DNA from: Sediminibacillus halophilus
Lineage (GTDB): Bacteria; Bacillota; Bacilli; Bacillales; Amphibacillaceae
Length of the DNA: 64,000 nucleotides
Assembly (NCBI RefSeq): GCF_900103695.1
Contig: NZ_FNHF01000001.1
Location: forward strand, 310,001 to 374,000
Direction: 5' to 3'
The position numbers were made by a program, and so were the translations under genes. Position 1 is the stretch's first letter. Each line of letters begins with the position of its first letter. Below the pieces are notes generated by a model. That model saw only the letters and a list, made by a program, of their open reading frames with translations. It was not told where the DNA came from and searched no databases. Shown piece by piece: positions 34,845-46,369 of the stretch.

Positions 34845-36716
34845 TCACATAACCCGCTTGAACATTTTTTCCATCTCATAAGGAGAAAAATGGGCAATAA
34901 TAGGACGGCCGTGCGGGCAAGTGAACGGATCGGTCGATTTTCTTAAGTCTTCTAGCAGTCGGAACATATCATCGTGATTCAAGTAATGATTTGCTTTGAT
35001 GGATCGTTTACAGGACATTAAAATAGCTGCTTCTTCCCTGATCTTTTTAATATTTACTTTTTCATCGGCGATTACTTGCTCGACAATTTCCTGGATAACT
35101 TCCTCTTCAAAACCTTTTGGGAACCATTGAGGATGCGACCGTATAGCGTAACTTTGTTCGCCAAATGGTTCAAAGAACAAACCAATCTTTCTGAATTCTT
35201 CCTGATATTGTTCAATGAGCAAGGCTTCCTGTCTAGAAAAATCAAAAGTTAAAGGCATTAAGAGCTCTTGTACTTCATTCGGCACTTCTCCGATTTTTTC
35301 TTTGAAAAATTCATATTTTATACGTTCCTGGGCAGCATGCTGGTCGATAATATACAATCCATTTTCATTTTGTGCAAGAATATAGGTACCATGATGCTGA
35401 CCGATAGGATACATTGCCGGTATTCGATCGTTATTTGTTTCATGTTCTTCTTCAATTGCTTGTACTGGTTCTGCATTCCAATCCCGACTACCCTCTAGAT
35501 CATTCTGTTCCACCTCCGAGATGGTTTCCTTCAGTCGCTCCTCCATTGATAGGTCTGATGCTTTTTCCGCTGTTTCGGCCAGCCGATTGTCTACCATCTC
35601 GACATGTTTCTGCCCATCATACAGCTGGGTGGCTTCCTTTGCCTTCGCATAGGGAGCAGGTTCATGGAATTCAAAACTATTTTGTACGCTTTGCTGGCGA
35701 TTAGGCTTTGGTTGACTTGCCTCTGGGATGAGCGTCTCCTTCCGGAAAGCTTCCCTTATGGTGGATTCGATAGCTTCAAATAGTTCTCTCTCCTTACTGA
35801 AACGCACTTCCAGTTTAGCCGGATGCACATTTACATCAACCAAAATGGGATCCATTTGGATGTCCAACACCACTAACGGATGTCTTCCAATCGGCAATAG
35901 CGTATGGTACCCTTTGGCAATCGCCTTGTTCAAGGCGATACTCCTGATAAACCGTCCATTGACGATAGTTGAAATATAATTTCTCGATGCCCTTGTCACT
36001 TCAGGCTTAGCTACATAGCCTTGAATGGAAAAATCAAGAGTGGAATGTTTTACCGGCACCATTTTTTTGGCAACATTAATCCCGTAAACTTGAGCAATGA
36101 TTTGCAGTAAATCTCCCCTCCCTGGCGATCGAAATAGCTGCTTTTCATTATGATAAACCTCGAATCGGATCGTTGGATGAGATAAAGCCATCCGATTCAT
36201 TACATCGGAAATATGCCCTAGTTCTGTATGAATCGTCTTCATGTATTTTAGCCGGGCGGGAGTGTTAAAAAACAAATTTTCCACCATGATTTCTGTACCT
36301 TGCCTGGCATCACTTTTTGATTTTCTGACCAATTTTCCACCTTCAAGTTCCAGCAGTGTACCTGCTTCGTCTCCGGTGGAGGACTTAACGGTCAACCTGC
36401 TAACGGCCGCGATACTGGCAAGTGCTTCCCCTCGAAAACCAAGTGTCCGAACATGAAAAAGATCATTTTCATTACTTATTTTACTGGTAGCGTGGCGGAG
36501 CACAGACCGTTCACAATCCGTTTCACTCATCCCGTCCCCATTATCCGTTATCTTTATTTTCTCTAGTCCAGCTTCAGACACTTCGATTTTGATAAAACTG
36601 CTGTTCGCATCGATGCTGTTTTCGACTAGCTCCTTCACAACGGAAGCCGGGCGTTCGACAACTTCTCCTGCCGCTATTTTGTTCGCAAGGGCGTCAGGCA
36701 TTTGTTTTATACGCAT
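34845..36716 (-). CDS. mutL: MutL, DNA mismatch repair endonuclease
   Basis: This 623-residue protein has the GHKL ATPase domain ([46 protein letters not shown]), a variable linker, and a C-terminal domain with [13 protein letters not shown] (the metal-binding endonuclease motif region) and CPHGRPII. It nicks the new strand after MutS finds a mismatch. ATG 36716 has GGAGG upstream. It follows mutS by 18 bases as a mutSL operon. Confidence 0.97.
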   Translation of the reverse strand: MRIKQMPDALANKIAAGEVVERPASVVKELVENSIDANSSFIKIEVSEAGLEKIKITDNGDGMSETDCERSVLRHATSKISNENDLFHVRTLGFRGEALASIAAVSRLTVKSSTGDEAGTLLELEGGKLVRKSKSDARQGTEIMVENLFFNTPARLKYMKTIHTELGHISDVMNRMALSHPTIRFEVYHNEKQLFRSPGRGDLLQIIAQVYGINVAKKMVPVKHSTLDFSIQGYVAKPEVTRASRNYISTIVNGRFIRSIALNKAIAKGYHTLLPIGRHPLVVLDIQMDPILVDVNVHPAKLEVRFSKERELFEAIESTIREAFRKETLIPEASQPKPNRQQSVQNSFEFHEPAPYAKAKEATQLYDGQKHVEMVDNRLAETAEKASDLSMEERLKETISEVEQNDLEGSRDWNAEPVQAIEEEHETNNDRIPAMYPIGQHHGTYILAQNENGLYIIDQHAAQERIKYEFFKEKIGEVPNEVQELLMPLTFDFSRQEALLIEQYQEEFRKIGLFFEPFGEQSYAIRSHPQWFPKGFEEEVIQEIVEQVIADEKVNIKKIREEAAILMSCKRSIKANHYLNHDDMFRLLEDLRKSTDPFTCPHGRPIIAHFSPYEMEKMFKRVM

Positions 36717-36734
36717 GCTATTCCTCCTCACCCA

Positions 36735-39347
36735 TTACTTTTTCGCTTTCTTTTGTAGTTGATAAAGGATGTTCATCGCTTCCAATGGTGTCAATTCCAT
36801 GATGTCCAGGTCCACTAACTCTTTCGCTAGTGTTTGTTCCCGCTTGGACCGTGTCTGAACCGCTGAAGGGCGCTCTCCCTCTGATACAAAAAAGGACATC
36901 TGTTGTTCAGGCTCCTTTTCCACCTGAGTGGCTGGTTTGGTTTTTTCCTGAATAGTGGAATGATTTTGCTCTGTTTCAAACTGCCTTAAAATATCTGAAG
37001 CTCTGGAAATTAATTGATCGGGCAATTCGGCCAACTTCGCTACATGAATACCATAACTCTCGTCCGCTGCTCCCTGCTGAATTTGATGTAAGAAGACAAC
37101 ATTCCCTTGGTATTCTTCTGCACGGACATGAATATTTTGCAAGGCATCCAGTGTGTTTTCCAAACTGGTCAATTCATGGTAATGGGTTGAAAACAACGTC
37201 TTTGCCTTTACATGATCATGGACATACTCGATAATTGCCTGAGCCAACGCCATTCCATCATAGGTGCTTGTCCCTCTTCCGATTTCATCCATTAAGATTA
37301 AACTGTTTTCAGATGCCTGAGTAATGGCATGTTTTGCTTCCAGCATTTCTACCATAAACGTACTCTGACCCGAAACAAGATCATCAGCTGCACCGATTCT
37401 GGTGAAAATCTGGTCAAAAACAGGTAAAGACGCTTCTTCACATGGCACAAAGCAGCCGATTTGCGCCATGATTGTCGTAAGAGCAAGTTGGCGCATGTAC
37501 GTACTTTTTCCTGACATATTTGGACCGGTGATCAGCAATATTTCTGAAGACTCATCCATATACACATCATTTGGTACAAAGGATTCACCCTTCATTACTT
37601 GTTCGACCACCGGGTGTCTCCCCTGTTTTATGGAGATTTTTCTTGCTTCATTAAAGGTTGGTCTTACGTAGTTATTCTCTTCACTAACAGCAGCAAAGCT
37701 TTGCAGGACATCGAGTGTGCTGACCTTTTCTGCCAAGGCCTGAAGAGCAGGAATATACTGTTTCACTTTTTCCCGCAATTCTACAAATAACTGGTACTCC
37801 AAATCGACACTTTTCTCCTCCGCTTCAAGAATAAGAGACTCTTTTTCCTTCAATTCTGGTGTGATAAATCGTTCTGCATTTGTAAGCGTCTGCTTCCGCT
37901 CATATTTTCCTTCAGGCAACAAGTGCAAATTAGCACGGGTCACTTCGATATAATAACCAAACACACGATTATAACCGATTTTCAATGATTTAATATTTGT
38001 CGCCTGCTTTTCTCGCTGCTCCAATTCTGTTATCCACTTTTTACCGTTCTTGGAAGCGTCACGGTACTCATCCAAAGTAGGATCGAATCCATCCTTGATA
38101 ATCCCGCCTTCTTTAATAGTTAATGGTGCGTCCTCTTTTATACTTTCCTCCAACAATTCTGACAGTCCACGCAGCTCGTCAATTCCCTCCGCCAGCGAAC
38201 GGACACTCTCGTTTTCAAATTGTGACAAAAGTTGTTTGATTGCAGGGATATTTTGAAGAGATTGTTTTACCTGGATCAAATCCCTGGCATTGACATTACC
38301 ATAGGAAACTCGTCCCGCCAGCCGTTCTAAATCATAAACGGTTTTTAGTGCCTCCCGGATTGATTCCCGCTCAAAGAACTGCTCTAAAAAAGCCTCGACA
38401 ATAGCAAAACGTTGATTGATTACTTGTTTATTCAGTAAAGGTCGTTCCAGCCATTTTTTAAGCATACGTGCTCCCATGGCTGTAACTGTCTTATCTAGAA
38501 CCCAAAGCAGACTACCCTGCTTCCCTTTCCGCAGTATAGTCTGGGTCAGTTCCAAGTTTCGTTTTGAAAACATATCCAAGGACATATACTCCTGTAATTG
38601 AATAATCCTAGCCGGCTGAAGATGGTCAAGTGATCGTTTTTGCGTATTCTGCAGATAATTCAGCATCCTGCCGAATCCCTCTAATAATTGCTTATCCTCC
38701 GTCAACTGCTCTGTCAGCTCATGAAAACTTTCCTCGATACTGTGTTCCTGTTGATAGGATACCGTTACTTGCAATCTTTCACGTAAATCCGTTTGATAGT
38801 TTTCCGGAAGATCAGGAGAAACGACAATTTCTTTTACAGGCTGGTTGAACAATTCACTCAGTACTGCATCCCATCCCGATGAAACGCGTGCGACACTTGT
38901 TTCTCCCGTTGACAAGTCGTTATACGTAATGACAAACGTATTGCCGGAAAATTCACTGACACTAGCAAGAAAATTATTTTCTTTTTCTTCGAGCATGGTT
39001 CCTTCCATAACTGTCCCAGGAGTAATCAGCTGCACGACATCCCTTTTTACAACACCCTTAGCCGTTTTAGGGTCTTCTACCTGCTCACATATAGCAACCT
39101 TGTAACCTTTTTCTACGAGGTTCTTTATGTAGTTCTCTGCAGAATGGTAGGGAATGCCGCACATCGGGATTCTTTCATCGGCGCCACCATCCCTGCTTGT
39201 TAACGTGATTTCCAGCTCCCTGGAAGCAGCAAGAGCGTCTTCAAAAAACATTTCATAAAAATCTCCCAAACGGAAAAACAAAAAACAATCTTTATGCTGA
39301 GCCTTTATTTTCAAATACTGCTGTATCATCGGTGTATATGTCGACAT
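36735..39347 (-). CDS. mutS: MutS, DNA mismatch recognition ATPase
   Basis: This 870-residue protein has the mismatch-binding start ([21 protein letters not shown] with [10 protein letters not shown]), connector and lever domains, and the ABC-type ATPase with [39 protein letters not shown] and THYHELT. A C-terminal beta-clamp motif is likely in QMSFF. ATG 39347 has GGGGG seven bases upstream; the longer frame is not family-like. Confidence 0.97.
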   Translation of the reverse strand: MSTYTPMIQQYLKIKAQHKDCFLFFRLGDFYEMFFEDALAASRELEITLTSRDGGADERIPMCGIPYHSAENYIKNLVEKGYKVAICEQVEDPKTAKGVVKRDVVQLITPGTVMEGTMLEEKENNFLASVSEFSGNTFVITYNDLSTGETSVARVSSGWDAVLSELFNQPVKEIVVSPDLPENYQTDLRERLQVTVSYQQEHSIEESFHELTEQLTEDKQLLEGFGRMLNYLQNTQKRSLDHLQPARIIQLQEYMSLDMFSKRNLELTQTILRKGKQGSLLWVLDKTVTAMGARMLKKWLERPLLNKQVINQRFAIVEAFLEQFFERESIREALKTVYDLERLAGRVSYGNVNARDLIQVKQSLQNIPAIKQLLSQFENESVRSLAEGIDELRGLSELLEESIKEDAPLTIKEGGIIKDGFDPTLDEYRDASKNGKKWITELEQREKQATNIKSLKIGYNRVFGYYIEVTRANLHLLPEGKYERKQTLTNAERFITPELKEKESLILEAEEKSVDLEYQLFVELREKVKQYIPALQALAEKVSTLDVLQSFAAVSEENNYVRPTFNEARKISIKQGRHPVVEQVMKGESFVPNDVYMDESSEILLITGPNMSGKSTYMRQLALTTIMAQIGCFVPCEEASLPVFDQIFTRIGAADDLVSGQSTFMVEMLEAKHAITQASENSLILMDEIGRGTSTYDGMALAQAIIEYVHDHVKAKTLFSTHYHELTSLENTLDALQNIHVRAEEYQGNVVFLHQIQQGAADESYGIHVAKLAELPDQLISRASDILRQFETEQNHSTIQEKTKPATQVEKEPEQQMSFFVSEGERPSAVQTRSKREQTLAKELVDLDIMELTPLEAMNILYQLQKKAKK

Positions 39348-39475
39348 GTTTTTTCCCCCACAACTAAAAAATCTATCTTCCATTATATCATAATACAGCA
39401 TGAGGACTTAAGTGTACGCAGTTGAAGAAATAACAGGGTAATTTTAAGAAAAGCGAAGGTATTAGAACACAAACA

Positions 39476-39504
39476 AAAAAACGAGAGATTTCTCCCTCGT
39501 TTTC
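39476..39504 (-). terminator. Terminator after cotE
   Basis: AACGAGGGA and TCTCTCGTT form a hairpin followed by TTTTTT on the minus strand. Confidence 0.8.
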
Positions 39505-39507
39505 AAC

Positions 39508-40071
39508 TTATTCTTCCTCTTCGGTCGCTAAAAAGTCAGGATTAATGTCCTTGAACTCTTCGTCCGACAATTCAAAGTCCCAGTCGTCGTCATCTGCGAC
39601 GTATCCATGCGGGTCCACTTTCACGCATACTTTTGTTTCTCCGATAACTTCCACTAAAAATTCCCGCTCAACTTCGACGAGGATTTTATGGTCGTGGCTG
39701 GCAATCTTGCATTCTAGACAATTTGGTTGTTGAATCACTTTAGCAAACACTTCATAATCATCATTTAACGTTTGGTCATCTTTTACTGATAGCTTTATTA
39801 AATCACAATACGTGACCCGTTCGGTAACAACCTCTGTTTTTGTGTTATCGTTGTAAGAATACCAGATATTCACATCATAACTGCCATTGATTTCTACCGT
39901 GTCTTCACCTTTTTTCCGGGCGTTATATAGATGATTTATCACCCAGCAGCCAAGGATACTGGAGGGTCTATGTGAAGGCGTGATCGTGTTGGTATCCTGG
40001 ATGAATTTCCGGCCTTTTCCGATAACGGCTTTTGTTATGATTTCCCGATATTCCTGATCCAGAAATGACAT
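39508..40071 (-). CDS. cotE: CotE, outer spore coat morphogenetic protein
   Basis: This 187-residue protein matches Cot[61 protein letters not shown] and an acidic tail. CotE is made in the mother cell and anchors the outer coat. The start at 40071 matches the family; AGAGGAGG lies 11 bases upstream. The position between mutS and ricA is conserved. Confidence 0.95.
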   Translation of the reverse strand: MSFLDQEYREIITKAVIGKGRKFIQDTNTITPSHRPSSILGCWVINHLYNARKKGEDTVEINGSYDVNIWYSYNDNTKTEVVTERVTYCDLIKLSVKDDQTLNDDYEVFAKVIQQPNCLECKIASHDHKILVEVEREFLVEVIGETKVCVKVDPHGYVADDDDWDFELSDEEFKDINPDFLATEEEE

Positions 40072-40145
40072 AAGAACTAAAACCTCCTCTTTTTTCATAG
40101 TCAGTTTATGCATGGCAATCACCTATAGTGCATCCTTTTTTCCAA

Positions 40146-40295
40146 ATGATCGCGGTGATTGACATGATAGGCTCTACACCATCCTATGCAGATGCCCAGC
40201 AAAATGTACATAAACCAAAAGAAGGAGGTTCAACTATTAACACGGCTTTCATCCAAAAAATGCTTGCTAAACACTGTTCATCCGAGTTTCTGTAA
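40146..40295 (+). CDS. Possible short secreted-like protein, uncertain
   Basis: A 49-codon plus-strand frame starts ATGATCGCG and reads MIGSTPSYADAQQNVHKP then INTAFIQKMLAKHCSSEF. The TPSYADA stretch looks like a signal-peptide cleavage region, but the hydrophobic part is too short and no ribosome-binding site is visible. It may be the end of a decayed gene or chance. It overlaps the cotE promoter region on the other strand. Confidence 0.25.
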   Translation: MIAVIDMIGSTPSYADAQQNVHKPKEGGSTINTAFIQKMLAKHCSSEFL

Positions 40296-40316
40296 TAACA
40301 TATTCATTCAAAATGA

Positions 40317-40352
40317 AAAGGACCATTCCGTCTTGGGGAACAGTCCTTTCCA
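40317..40352 (-). terminator. Terminator after ricA
   Basis: AAAGGAC-TG-TTCC and GGAA-TG-GTCCTTT form a hairpin with one internal loop, followed by TCATTTTG on the minus strand. Confidence 0.7.
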
Positions 40353-40356
40353 AAGG

Positions 40357-40785
40357 TCAATGGCTACAGGAAGAACCATTACCCAGCTTGGATCCAGTTT
40401 CTCCAGCCAGTAAATCACCACCTGTAGAACGAATTACTTCATTGGTAACCTCTCTGGCGATGGTATTGGAAACAAGCTGCAAAATGTCATTGATCACTAA
40501 CTGGGAATCCTTGAACTCTTGTACTAACGGGATATCATCAATTTCTTTTTCGATCCGATCCAATTCTGCTTCTGCTTTCTTCTGTGCTTCCTCTTTCCCA
40601 TACGCTTGTAGATTCACGACTTGTTTTTGCATTGCTTTTAATTTCTTAATTAAAATCTGTACCTTATGGTTTTCGTTCAATTTTGCTTCCAACTGCTTAA
40701 AACGCTCGATTTCTTCGGTATTAGCCATCATTTGGGCTAACTTATTTGCTTCGTCCAGTACTTGTTTCTTTGTATATGGAGCCAA
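40357..40785 (-). CDS. ricA: RicA (YmcA), subunit of the RNase Y specificity complex
   Basis: This 142-residue helical protein (YlbF/YmcA family) reads LDEANKLAQMMANTEEIERFKQLEAKLN split over two helices, and ends with GSSCSH, whose cysteine matches the ligand position of the iron-sulfur cluster in the RicA-RicF-RicT complex. That complex directs RNase Y (rny at 47307) and affects sporulation, competence and biofilms. It starts right after miaB. Confidence 0.92.
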   Translation of the reverse strand: MAPYTKKQVLDEANKLAQMMANTEEIERFKQLEAKLNENHKVQILIKKLKAMQKQVVNLQAYGKEEAQKKAEAELDRIEKEIDDIPLVQEFKDSQLVINDILQLVSNTIAREVTNEVIRSTGGDLLAGETGSKLGNGSSCSH

Positions 40786-40786
40786 A

Positions 40787-42367
40787 TCATTTCACCTCTG
40801 CAGTTTCTTCAACCATTTCTCCGTCAAGAGACCAGGTTTTAGCATTTGTTATTTTAACCTTTACAATCTTACCAATTGCTGACCTAGGCGCTTTAAAATT
40901 GACCAATTTATTCCGCTCAGTATAACCTGCCAGCACATCCGGGTTCTTTTTGCTTTCCCCTTCTACAAGAACATCGACAACCTGACCTTGGTATTTCTTC
41001 ATTGCTTCCGCTGATTGCTTGTTAATCAGTTTGTTCAACCGCTGCAGACGTTCCTTTTTCACTTCCATTGGAACATTATCTTCCCAGCGTGCTGCCGGTG
41101 TACCTTCCCTTGGTGAATAAATAAAAGTGTAGGCACTCTCAAAGCCTACTTCTTCCACAAGGCTCAGTGTTTCTTCAAATTGTTCATCGGTTTCATTTGG
41201 AAACCCGACGATGATATCCGTAGTAAGAGTGGCGTTAGGCATCGCTGTCCTGATCTTATCTACAAGCTCAAGGTACCTTTCCCTTGTATATCGTCGTGCC
41301 ATAACGCGTAATACTTCCGAACTGCCGGATTGAACAGGCAGATGAATATGGTCCAGTAGATTGCCGCCTTTGGCCAAAACTTCGATCAAGCGGTCGTCAA
41401 AGTCCCTAGGGTGTGATGTCGTGAAACGAACACGCGGGATATCAATTTTCCGAATTTCATCCATCAGGTCTCCCAGGCCATAATCTATATCTGTCAGATC
41501 TTTCCCATAAGCATTGACATTTTGCCCTAGCAGGGTTATTTCCTTGTACCCTTGTGCAGCAAGCTGCCTTACCTCCTGGATGATATCCTCAGGCCGCCGG
41601 CTTCTTTCCTTGCCGCGTGTGTAAGGTACAATACAATAGGTACAGAACTTATCACAACCGTACATGATATTGACCCAGCCTTTTATTTTGCCTTTTCTAA
41701 CTTTTGGCAGATTCTCAATGATATCTCCCTCTTTTGACCATACCTCGACGACCATCTCTTTTCCGAACATGGCCTCTTTCAACAATTGTGGAAGACGATG
41801 AATATTATGCGTACCGAAAATCATATCGATGAACGGGTGTTTTTTCAAAATCCGGTTTACGACCGATTCTTCTTGGGACATACAGCCACATACACCTAAA
41901 ATCACATCCGGATTTTCCGTTTTCAGTGTTTTCAAATGACCAATTTCACCAAACACTTTGTTCTCGGCATTTTCCCTGATAGCACAGGTGTTTAACAAAA
42001 TAATATCGGCTTCAGTTGCTTCGTCTGTCGACTCATACCCCATATCGGTCAGCAGACCAGCCATTACTTCCGTATCATGTTCATTCATTTGGCAGCCATA
42101 GGTGCGGATTAAGAACTTTTTATCTTTACCGATGTTTTGCATATCCTCCGGTACCTGATAGTCATAATGGATCTGCACATCTTCTCTTCGACGTTTTTTG
42201 GCCTTTTTTAAATTTGGTGGTTCGTAGGTTGTTTGAAAATATTTTCCGATGAGCTCATCGCTGTCCATATTTTTTAAACGAGATAGGTTCTTCTCCTGGT
42301 CGGATTTTATGTCCGCTGGATTCTCCTGTTTTATTTGATTCATTTCTTTCCGCTGCTGTTCATTCAT
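40787..42367 (-). CDS. miaB: MiaB, tRNA-2-methylthio-N6-dimethylallyladenosine synthase
   Basis: This 526-residue radical-SAM enzyme has the N-terminal UPF0004 domain with cluster cysteines in [19 protein letters not shown] and [10 protein letters not shown]. The radical-SAM motif is [20 protein letters not shown], and a C-terminal TRAM domain follows. It adds a methylthio group to i6A37 made by MiaA. A roughly 60-residue N-terminal extension precedes the domain, usual in Bacillus YmcB. Confidence 0.96.
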   Translation of the reverse strand: MNEQQRKEMNQIKQENPADIKSDQEKNLSRLKNMDSDELIGKYFQTTYEPPNLKKAKKRRREDVQIHYDYQVPEDMQNIGKDKKFLIRTYGCQMNEHDTEVMAGLLTDMGYESTDEATEADIILLNTCAIRENAENKVFGEIGHLKTLKTENPDVILGVCGCMSQEESVVNRILKKHPFIDMIFGTHNIHRLPQLLKEAMFGKEMVVEVWSKEGDIIENLPKVRKGKIKGWVNIMYGCDKFCTYCIVPYTRGKERSRRPEDIIQEVRQLAAQGYKEITLLGQNVNAYGKDLTDIDYGLGDLMDEIRKIDIPRVRFTTSHPRDFDDRLIEVLAKGGNLLDHIHLPVQSGSSEVLRVMARRYTRERYLELVDKIRTAMPNATLTTDIIVGFPNETDEQFEETLSLVEEVGFESAYTFIYSPREGTPAARWEDNVPMEVKKERLQRLNKLINKQSAEAMKKYQGQVVDVLVEGESKKNPDVLAGYTERNKLVNFKAPRSAIGKIVKVKITNAKTWSLDGEMVEETAEVK

Positions 42368-42515
42368 TTACAGAAGCTCCTTCCTTGAAAAAACTGTCGT
42401 TCCGTTTTATGTATCTATCCGGAACCTGTAACCATAAAGGTATCTCCAATTTACTTATTATATCAACTACTAATACCAAAAATAAAGGGCTTTTATATGA
42501 AAAAAGGAAATAGAC

Positions 42516-42555
42516 GAATGGCGAAAAAGTACCTCGATGGTCTTTTCCGCCATTC
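42516..42555 (-). terminator. Hairpin after kbl
   Basis: GAATGGCGGAAAAG pairs with CTTTTTCGCCATTC (one G-U) around a 12-base loop, directly after the kbl stop. No T-run follows, so termination is uncertain. Confidence 0.5.
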
Positions 42556-42563
42556 AAATCCTA

Positions 42564-43742
42564 TTAATCAATAATTTTCAGTTTTTTTCCTGCTTGTTCA
42601 AATGCATTCAGTGCTTCCTGTAAATCTTCTCGGGAATGTTCTGCTGTGACAATTGTCCGTACACGCGCTTTCCCTTTTTGCACGGTAGGAAAAGCAATGC
42701 CTTGTGCGAAAACACCCTCCTCGAACAATTGATCAGAAAAACGATGGGCCAATGCATCATCCCCCACCATTACCGGAGTTATCGGCGTCTCGCTGATACC
42801 GATGTCGAATCCTAACTCCTTTAGTCCGTTCTTGAAGAATTTCGTGTTTTCCCACAGTTTATCAATCAATTCCGGTTCTTCCAGTAAAACATCGATTGAT
42901 GCATCACAAGCCGCTGTCACTGCCGGCGGATGGGAAGTACTGAACAGGAATGGTCTGCCTTTATGAATCAAATAATCCTTCAATGTCTGTGTGCTGGCGA
43001 CATATCCACCTAAAACACCGATCGCCTTACTTAAAGTTCCCACTTGAATATGAACGCGGCCATCCAGTCCGAAATGGTTCACCGTGCCACGCCCGTTTTC
43101 ACCTAATACCCCACTGGCATGTGCATCATCAACCATGACAAGTGCATCATACTTTTCAGCCAGTTCCACAATTTGTGGTAATGGGGCGATGTTTCCATCC
43201 ATGGAAAATACGCCATCGGTTACAACCAGTCTTGTCCGGTATTCTTGTGTTTCTTTTAACGCCTGTTCGAGTGATTCCATATCAACATGTTTATATATCT
43301 TGCGTCCGGCCTTAGTCAATCGGATACCGTCGATAATGGAAGCGTGATTTAGTTCATCCGAAATAACAACATCATCATTTGTCAAAATTGAAGAAAGCAC
43401 TCCCTGGTTAGTTGTAAAACCGGATTGAAAAACAAGTGCTGCTTCTGTATGTTTGAATTCTGCCAGTTTTCTTTCATAATCCTCATGCATTTTCAGTGTT
43501 CCAGCGATAGTGCGAACCGAGCCGGTGCCCACTCCATACTTTTCAATCGCTTCTTCTGCTGCTTTTTCCATTCTAGGATGAGAGGTCAATCCTAAGTAGT
43601 TATTGGAGGATAATTGAATAACCTCTTTCCCTTTTATCGTAACTCTTGCCCCCTGTGCTGATTCGAGTGGAATCAAGTTACGGAAGGTCCCCTCCTTCTT
43701 CATGTCCTCCAATTGCTCCTGGAGATATTCAAAACCTTTCAA
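42564..43742 (-). CDS. kbl: Glycine C-acetyltransferase (2-amino-3-ketobutyrate CoA ligase)
   Basis: This 392-residue alpha-oxoamine synthase has [29 protein letters not shown]-like [27 protein letters not shown] and the PLP lysine in [12 protein letters not shown]. It splits 2-amino-3-ketobutyrate into glycine and acetyl-CoA, the second step of threonine breakdown. It follows tdh by 20 bases in one operon. Confidence 0.95.
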   Translation of the reverse strand: MKGFEYLQEQLEDMKKEGTFRNLIPLESAQGARVTIKGKEVIQLSSNNYLGLTSHPRMEKAAEEAIEKYGVGTGSVRTIAGTLKMHEDYERKLAEFKHTEAALVFQSGFTTNQGVLSSILTNDDVVISDELNHASIIDGIRLTKAGRKIYKHVDMESLEQALKETQEYRTRLVVTDGVFSMDGNIAPLPQIVELAEKYDALVMVDDAHASGVLGENGRGTVNHFGLDGRVHIQVGTLSKAIGVLGGYVASTQTLKDYLIHKGRPFLFSTSHPPAVTAACDASIDVLLEEPELIDKLWENTKFFKNGLKELGFDIGISETPITPVMVGDDALAHRFSDQLFEEGVFAQGIAFPTVQKGKARVRTIVTAEHSREDLQEALNAFEQAGKKLKIID

Positions 43743-43762
43743 TCAAAACGCCTCCCTATTTT

Positions 43763-44803
43763 TTATGGGTGTAATACCACTTTACCACACTTGCCCTCAT
43801 TCATAAGCTCAAATCCTTTTTCAAAGTCCTCTAAAGGGAAGTGGTGTGTAATCATTGGACTAACGTCGACTTGTTTGGAATCGAGCAGACGGGAAACCTG
43901 CTGCCAAGTTTCAAACATCTTTCTGCCGGTGATTCCTTGCACCGTAATTCCCTTAAAAACGATATCGTCGGTAATATCGACTTCAACCGGTTTTGTCGGT
44001 AGACTGAGGATCGATACTCTTCCTCCGTTGGTCACCATTTTGAACCCTTGATTAATCGCTTTCGGATGTCCGCTCATTTCACAGACAACGTCGACTCCAT
44101 GCCCCTCGGTAAGTTCTTTGACCCTTTCGACTGGATTTTCTTTTGCCGAATTGACTATTGTCGTAGCTCCCATTTGACTAGCCAAATCGAGTCGATAATC
44201 ATTTAAATCAAATGCAATGACTTGGGAAGCTCCTGCTGCTTTTGCCACACCTACAGCCATCATTCCAATGGGTCCACAGCCTATGACAGCCACTGATTTA
44301 CCGACCACATCACCGCTTAATACAGTATGGACAGCATTCCCCATCGGTTCTTGGACGGAGGCTATTTCCACGGGCATGTCTTCCGGATTCTTCCACATAT
44401 TATCTTCTGGCAAAGCAACATATTCAGCAAAGCAACCATCCCGGTCGACACCAATGATTTGGGTGTTTTCACAAATATGGTACTTTCCTGTCAAGCATTG
44501 AGGGCAATGCCCACAAACGATATGGGTTTCTGCGCTGACATAATCCCCCACTGCCACCTTTGTTACTTTTTCTCCTGTTTCAACCACTTCTCCGGCAAAT
44601 TCATGACCAAATACATAAGGTGGATGAACCCTGCTTTGCGACCATTCGTCCCAGTTATAAATATGGACGTCTGTGCCACAGATAGAAGTTGCCTTTACTT
44701 TTATCAGCACCTCCCGGTCTCCGATAGATGGGATTTCCACCTGTTGAATTTCCGCGCCTTTATGCTTTCCGCTTTTCACTAACGCTTTCATAGTTCCATT
44801 CAC
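43763..44803 (-). CDS. tdh: L-threonine 3-dehydrogenase
   Basis: This 346-residue zinc-dependent medium-chain dehydrogenase oxidises threonine to 2-amino-3-ketobutyrate. The catalytic zinc motif is SICGTDVHIYNWDEW and GHEFAGEVVE. Structural zinc cysteines lie in CGHCPQCLTGKYHIC. The NAD site is AVIGCGPIGMMAVG. GTG 44803 gives the family length and has GAGGAG about 11 bases upstream; GTG 44812 is also possible. Confidence 0.93.
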   Translation of the reverse strand: MNGTMKALVKSGKHKGAEIQQVEIPSIGDREVLIKVKATSICGTDVHIYNWDEWSQSRVHPPYVFGHEFAGEVVETGEKVTKVAVGDYVSAETHIVCGHCPQCLTGKYHICENTQIIGVDRDGCFAEYVALPEDNMWKNPEDMPVEIASVQEPMGNAVHTVLSGDVVGKSVAVIGCGPIGMMAVGVAKAAGASQVIAFDLNDYRLDLASQMGATTIVNSAKENPVERVKELTEGHGVDVVCEMSGHPKAINQGFKMVTNGGRVSILSLPTKPVEVDITDDIVFKGITVQGITGRKMFETWQQVSRLLDSKQVDVSPMITHHFPLEDFEKGFELMNEGKCGKVVLHP

Positions 44804-44975
44804 TGTGAACACAACTCCTCACATGAAAATACATTATAGATTGATATATTCATATTTTAACATGATAAAAATATTTATCAATCTGTAGTGTCTGTTTGGA
44901 ATGGACATCTGAGCGCTGTAGAAGCAACCGCTTATCCTTTGATTCAGTATTGCCACCAGACTGGTAAGGAACCAC

Positions 44976-45899
44976 CTAGCCCTGGCACGGAAATTTTTTT
45001 ATGAAATTTTGATTGGTTATCTTTTGAACTATGTTTCTAGGCCATCTATGTAAAAGCTCCTTATTAAACACATGATAGTCCGTTGGGTCAAAAAGGCCTT
45101 TTACAAACTCACTGGTTCCGTCAAAATCCGATCCTAAGCCAAGGCAGTCTTCAGCCCCCTCCATTATATAATAGGAAATATGATTCAGGACATCCAGATA
45201 TGTAGCCTCTGCTCCATCATTCAGAAAATCAGGTACAAAAGTAACGCCGATCCATGCCTTCTTTTTAATCAACTCTTGAATTTGGTGTTTGTCCAAGTTT
45301 CGTTTATGGGAAGCCAGGTCGATGGCATTGGAATGACTTGCCATCGGAAACTCAGCTAATTCGATAACATCCCAAAAACCTTTATAGGATAAATGGGAAA
45401 CGTCTGTCCATATTTTTTCCTTGTTGAGTAGCCTGACCACTTCGTGTCCGAAGGAGCTTAAGCCTGCTCCTCTCTGTTCTTCAATCCCATCACATACCGC
45501 ATTTGCCTGATTCCACGTAAGCCCGACCGCTTTGACACCTAGGCGCAGCAGGGTTTTCAATTTATTCAAGTCGGACCCGATTACATGGCAACCTTCCAGT
45601 GTAAGCATCGCACCTTTTTCATGCTCCTTTAACGTTTCTATATCACGGCGGGAGGTAATACATTTTATATGGTCGTATGGCTCAATGATTTGTTCATAAA
45701 ATAAATTCACCATCTTTAATGCTGCCGAAAATTGTGCCTCCTCTGATACTTCTGGAGGCACAAAAATAGCAAAGCACTGAATCTTAACCGGACTTTCCAT
45801 CCATTTTTGATAATTCACCTGCAGTTGTTCACTCGATTCGAATGGCAGCTCAAATTCCCACATTTTATATAATGCGTCACAATGGGCATCGATTATCAT
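44976..45899 (-). CDS. Membrane-dipeptidase-like metallopeptidase (family M19)
   Basis: This 307-residue protein matches the renal dipeptidase family: zinc-binding IIDAHCDALYKMW, bridging Glu in MLTLEGCHVIG, GVKAVGLTWNQANAVCDG, DVSHLSYKGFWDV, ASHSNAIDL and GLGSDFDGT. It likely cleaves dipeptides, perhaps with D-residues, in the cytoplasm since no signal peptide is seen. It lies between spoVS and tdh. This gene is not at this place in B. subtilis. Confidence 0.88.
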   Translation of the reverse strand: MIIDAHCDALYKMWEFELPFESSEQLQVNYQKWMESPVKIQCFAIFVPPEVSEEAQFSAALKMVNLFYEQIIEPYDHIKCITSRRDIETLKEHEKGAMLTLEGCHVIGSDLNKLKTLLRLGVKAVGLTWNQANAVCDGIEEQRGAGLSSFGHEVVRLLNKEKIWTDVSHLSYKGFWDVIELAEFPMASHSNAIDLASHKRNLDKHQIQELIKKKAWIGVTFVPDFLNDGAEATYLDVLNHISYYIMEGAEDCLGLGSDFDGTSEFVKGLFDPTDYHVFNKELLHRWPRNIVQKITNQNFIKKFPCQG

Positions 45900-45962
45900 T
45901 TTCTTCCTCCTTACGGCTCCATTATTTTTAGATCAAAAACATTATTCGTAACAGAACGATAA

Positions 45963-45995
45963 AAGAAAAACCTGCTTGCTATGGCAAACAGGTAA
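45963..45995 (-). terminator. Terminator after spoVS
   Basis: ACCTGTTTGC and GCAAGCAGGT pair around CATA with one mismatch, followed by TTTTCTTTT on the minus strand. Confidence 0.85.
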
Positions 45996-46001
45996 AGGGA
46001 T

Positions 46002-46262
46002 TTATCTAGGCTCTATTATTAGTTTAATAGCGGTCCGTTCCTCATTATCAATCATTATATCAGTAAAAGCCGGAATACATATTAGATCAACTCCACTTGG
46101 GGCAACAAATCCTCGGGCGATTGCAACCGCTTTAACGGCCTGGTTTAATGCACCAGCACCGATTGCCTGTATTTCTGCTGAGCCGCGTTCCCTTAGCACA
46201 TTCGCGAGTGCACCTGCTACTGAATTGGGATTTGATTTAGCTGAAACTTTTAATATGTCCAT
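46002..46262 (-). CDS. spoVS: SpoVS, stage V sporulation protein S
   Basis: This 86-residue protein has the exact family length and sequence type: SAKSNPNSVAGALANVLRE, GAGALNQAVKAVAIARGFV and IDNEERTAIKLIIEPR. It has an Alba-like fold and affects septation and coat assembly during sporulation. It is under SigH control in B. subtilis. The upstream AGGAGG is well placed. Confidence 0.97.
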   Translation of the reverse strand: MDILKVSAKSNPNSVAGALANVLRERGSAEIQAIGAGALNQAVKAVAIARGFVAPSGVDLICIPAFTDIMIDNEERTAIKLIIEPR

Positions 46263-46369
46263 TACTAGTACCTCCTTCGTTTACTAAAGTAGTTCCACTT
46301 TTACTATATTCTTGGAGTTGATAGATATTCCCTTTTATTATGAGGTAATTATTCTAAAAATTCAAATAA

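Noticed and set aside
42360-42557. Minus-strand frame of 65 codons between kbl and miaB
   Set aside because: It begins within the hairpin after kbl, has no ribosome-binding site and overlaps the miaB start.
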